In this document: positions 32,607-32,684 of the stretch, in pieces
Position numbering within the stretch: the first letter of the stretch is position 1
Layout of the letters: each line of letters opens with the position of its first letter
Assembly: GCF_014333585.1 (NCBI RefSeq)
Contig: NZ_JACSCW010000012.1
Span: forward strand, 1 to 32,684
DNA length: 32,684 nt
From: Hymenobacter sp. BT188
GTDB taxonomy: Bacteria; Bacteroidota; Bacteroidia; Cytophagales; Hymenobacteraceae
Direction: 5' to 3'
The notes under the pieces: model-generated
Told to the model about the DNA's origin: nothing
The model's database searches: none
What the model saw: the letters and a program-made list of their open reading frames with translations, nothing else
Made by a program: the position numbers and the translations under genes

Positions 32607-32684
32607 CTACTCCTTGGCTACTGCTAGTGCCACCGTCAGCAGGAAAAAAGAGTCCTGTTGGGCGTGTACGCTATGCGGAATACC
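32607..32684 (-). CDS. C-terminal fragment of a probable cupin protein
   Basis: The right edge cuts a minus-strand gene, leaving 25 codons: GIPHSVHAQQDSFFLLTVALAVAKE and a TAG stop at 32607-32609. The PHSVHAxxDSxFLL pattern is the last beta-strand pair of small cupin domains, where His can bind a metal. The start and most of the gene lie outside the window, so the call rests on a short segment. Confidence 0.5.
   Translation of the reverse strand, partial: GIPHSVHAQQDSFFLLTVALAVAKE

Noticed and set aside
1..32684. tRNA or rRNA genes
   Set aside because: I looked in the larger gaps for cloverleaf arms, TTCGA loops and CCA ends and saw none.

Overview
The window looks like chromosomal DNA of a moderately GC-rich Bacteroidota, most likely Hymenobacter or a close relative in the Cytophagales. 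This rests on protein flavour recalled from that group, on TTG-N16..19-TAnnTTTG promoters, and on the near absence of Shine-Dalgarno sequences. The one clear exception to the last point is infC. There are no rRNA or tRNA genes, no CRISPR array, no transposase and no phage genes. Most of the window is ordinary core genome; the unusual signals lie in short DNA motifs, intergenic repeats and one pair of lipoproteins.

Layout: 1-970 is a long region without a convincing gene. It has a terminator at its left edge, a cluster of small hairpins at 363-434 and an AT-rich stretch from about 640. 975-4569 (minus) is the classical thrS-infC-rpmI-rplT translation operon. 4758-6845 (minus) holds two TPR proteins. 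7109-15144 holds topoisomerase IV, parE and parC both on minus, separated by an inverted M1 aminopeptidase gene. 15386-18905 (plus) holds an AI-2E-type membrane protein, a small four-helix-bundle stress protein and a DnaQ exonuclease fused to a GIY-YIG/UvrC-like module. 19232-22601 is a divergent pair of paralogous lipoproteins carrying DWDRHE-like and RDRD motifs. 22747-24895 (minus) holds an App1-like HAD phosphatase and an M48 lipoprotein protease. 25223-28561 holds topoisomerase IB, an NTF2-like lipoprotein, the glycosyltransferase MtgA and a stand-alone Lon substrate-binding domain. 28576-31225 (minus) is a soluble PAS-PAS histidine kinase followed, with a 23-base overlap, by a receiver-Crp/Fnr regulator. 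31475-32475 (plus) is a redox-inactive thioredoxin-like protein followed by a DoxX-like membrane protein. The right edge cuts the 3' end of a probable cupin gene.

The most interesting observation is a short motif, consensus WWWGCCCCCCAG. It recurs roughly once per kilobase from about 4.6 kb onward, on both strands, inside genes as well as between them. It also forms the stems of most intrinsic terminators. Scattered single copies plus inverted pairs at gene ends is the arrangement known for DNA uptake sequences in Neisseriaceae and Pasteurellaceae, so an uptake-signal-like or genome-wide tag is a testable hypothesis. Other leads are an AUA start codon on infC with the only strong Shine-Dalgarno noticed in the window, a family of foldback repeats including an internally deleted copy, a 269-base palindrome with a terminator at its centre, and the lipoprotein pair, in which one member has lost the DRH signature.
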